Shown in pieces: positions 62,940-64,000 of a DNA stretch of 64,000 nt (position 1 is the first letter of the stretch; each line of letters begins with the position of its first letter). The stretch is taken from contig NZ_JASHKA010000016.1 of the NCBI RefSeq assembly GCF_030732845.1, positions 62,001 through 126,000 of the forward strand, given 5' to 3'. The stretch is from Roseibium sp. MMSF_3544 (GTDB lineage Bacteria > Pseudomonadota > Alphaproteobacteria > Rhizobiales > Stappiaceae). The position numbers and the translations under genes were made by a program. The notes under the pieces were generated by a model, which made no database searches, was not told the DNA's origin, and saw only the letters and a list, made by a program, of their open reading frames with translations.

Positions 62940-63643
62940 GACGTGCCCGATCCCAAGAGGTGCTGGCAGGACGAGACATGTTCGCGGAATTCATCCTCCG
63001 AGACGTCGCGGCCACCGAATTGAACGCGCTCGCTGTTGAGGATGAGCGTGCGCAGAATGGACTTGTTGCCTTCGCCGATGGGCAGGTGGCTGAGCGCGTC
63101 GCGCGCCGTCCAGCTGCGTTGCATGAGAACGCCGTTGGCCGTGGCCAGGGTGGCGAGCACCTTCTGGGTCAAGAGCACCAGGGCGCGTCTGCGGTCCTGA
63201 ATCTTCAAAATGTCATTGAAGGAGGACAGCTTTTCCGCCCAGGCAGGCACGGCCTCTGCCGCCGCGCCGCGCCGGCGCTCCGGGTTGTCTGCGTCGCGGT
63301 TGAGCGAAACGGCGATATGGCCGCCAAACCGCATGAAAAGGTAGATGATTGCGGCGAGTATGATTCCGGCGATCAGGCCGAAAATCCAGCGGTTTACCGT
63401 GCCGGGTGTCTCGGCTGACCTTTCTGTACGCACCGGCTGCTGGTTCGTGTCCAGTTCGGGAGGCGGTGCTGTGGGGTCGAAATAGACAACATCTGAATCG
63501 ATGCCGCGCAAGCGGATCGCGCGCAGGTATTCCGTGCCCGCTTCACCGATCTCGACAGGTTCGCGAACCGGCTCCTGGGCGCTGGTTTGAAATACGGATG
63601 CCGCGAGGCTGAAAATAAATGCAAAAAGGAAAAAACAGCGCAT
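62936..63643 (-). CDS. DUF4129-like membrane protein
   Basis: 235 residues from ATG 63643. Signal peptide to about SVFQTSA (residue 21), periplasmic stretch, one helix (about 85-103, IFGLIAGIILAAIIYLFMRF) and a C-terminal cytoplasmic part with FNDILKIQDRRRALVLLTQKVLATLATANGVLMQRSWTARDALSHLP, the DUF4129-type region usually fused to transglutaminases; the transglutaminase is absent. First gene of the leftward MoxR cluster. Confidence 0.82.
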   Translation of the reverse strand: MRCFFLFAFIFSLAASVFQTSAQEPVREPVEIGEAGTEYLRAIRLRGIDSDVVYFDPTAPPPELDTNQQPVRTERSAETPGTVNRWIFGLIAGIILAAIIYLFMRFGGHIAVSLNRDADNPERRRGAAAEAVPAWAEKLSSFNDILKIQDRRRALVLLTQKVLATLATANGVLMQRSWTARDALSHLPIGEGNKSILRTLILNSERVQFGGRDVSEDEFREHVSSCQHLLGSGTS

Positions 63644-63947
63644 GCCGATGTGATAGCGGGAAGAGGTTAACGGTGCAAGAATCCGCAAGGCGTCAAAAGC
63701 GCCTGTTCAACCTGCGCAGGACCCCTTCAAAAGAAGAATTTCGTTTTTATATACGTTTGTATACAATATTGGAAAGCAGCCTCGTCCACTATGACGCCGA
63801 TTATCACGCGCAATCACTTATCGCCCCGAATGTGCAGCGCACCGGCCCAATTGCTGGCGATCAGGTCCAAAAGTTTGTATAGGGGCAACAAACAAGCACA
63901 ATCAGTCACTAGGGTATGGGTCCATGCCCTAAAGACCGTAAGATCAA
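63644..63947. other. promoter region of the MoxR cluster, no gene seen
   Basis: AT-rich core near 63745-63775 (TTTATATACG.. TATACAATATT) is a plausible promoter zone. Frames crossing it (for example an open stretch to 63882 on the plus strand) have no coding character. A 20-bp palindrome follows at 63911. Confidence 0.45.
63911..63930. promoter_or_regulatory. 20-bp imperfect palindrome
   Basis: AGGGTATGGGTCCATGCCCT: the arms AGGGTATGG and CCATGCCCT pair with a single T-G mismatch. It lies 18 bp before a possible rightward start codon and could be an operator or a hairpin. Confidence 0.4.
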
Positions 63948-64000
63948 ATGAACGAGCGCCGGAAATTGTCTGGCGCAGTCAGTTTCGGCTCCCCGGTAGA
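63948..64000 (+). CDS. possible start of a rightward gene, cut by window edge
   Basis: ATG at 63948 opens 17 codons (MNERRKLSGAVSFGSPV) to the edge. The ribosome site is weak (AAGATCAA). Too short to assign or to confirm. Confidence 0.3.
   Translation, partial: MNERRKLSGAVSFGSPV

Noticed and set aside
63619-63882. 87-codon rightward frame in the MoxR-cluster promoter region
   Set aside because: It starts inside the DUF4129 gene, crosses AT-rich promoter-like DNA and has no recognisable protein pattern.

Overview
The window is a dense, GC-rich bacterial chromosome segment from an alphaproteobacterium. The gene families present (YqaA, DUF2794, a Bax inhibitor-1 gene with a ybhL-type leader, a TRAP sugar-acid cluster, a ccmABCDG cluster) fit a marine Hyphomicrobiales lineage such as Stappiaceae/Roseibium, but this assignment is inference. 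There is no rRNA, recognisable tRNA, prophage, CRISPR array or transposase gene. The only mobile trace is a 0.27 kb MITE-like element near 25.0 kb.

1-7.5 kb is a leftward uptake and catabolic operon: TRAP transporter dctQ-dctM-dctP, a D-2-hydroxyacid dehydrogenase, an RraA-type aldolase/decarboxylase, an exported royal-jelly/SMP-30-like beta-propeller protein and a 2-keto-3-deoxygluconate-type kinase cut by the left edge. A divergent GntR/FCD regulator faces it across a perfect 7-bp inverted repeat.

7.5-18.8 kb is a glycine catabolic unit. An XRE-cupin regulator is divergent from glyA-lpdA-AGCS symporter-usp-gcvT-gcvH-gcvP-sdaA, with a perfect 16-bp palindrome in the divergent region. Together the genes can import glycine, cleave it to CO2, NH3 and methylene-THF, build serine, and deaminate serine to pyruvate. 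The symporter gene has an unassigned two-hairpin leader.

18.9-42.6 kb is mostly housekeeping and small conserved genes: YqaA, DsbB-like, metallopeptidase, pyrophosphatase, GNAT, DUF2794, Bax inhibitor-1, the tesA/ybbA/ybbP trio, aldo-keto reductase, thpR, a glycosyltransferase and hydrolase with nearly touching starts, AlkA-type glycosylase, glutamyl-Q tRNA(Asp) synthetase, AEC transporter, soluble hybrid histidine kinase, PAP2, LMW-PTP, pterin dehydratase, TusA and a periplasmic solute-binding protein.

42.6-47.5 kb is an ammonium region: glnK-amtB, a chemoreceptor whose N-terminal membrane module resembles the small nitrate/nitrite transporter NrtS, and a second amt gene. Both amt units have a -24/-12 (sigma-54) promoter candidate of the same unusual form.

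47.5-54.5 kb carries a HAD phosphatase, a methyltransferase, a CDF cation exporter, DUF1223, and ccmA-ccmB-ccmC-ccmD-ccmG for cytochrome c maturation. 54.6-63.6 kb is a long leftward membrane-protein cluster: DUF4129-DUF4350-MoxR-DUF58-SpoIIM-RDD, with every junction overlapping, followed by three tandem paralogous membrane proteins. Both ccmA and the DUF58 gene appear to start at CTG.
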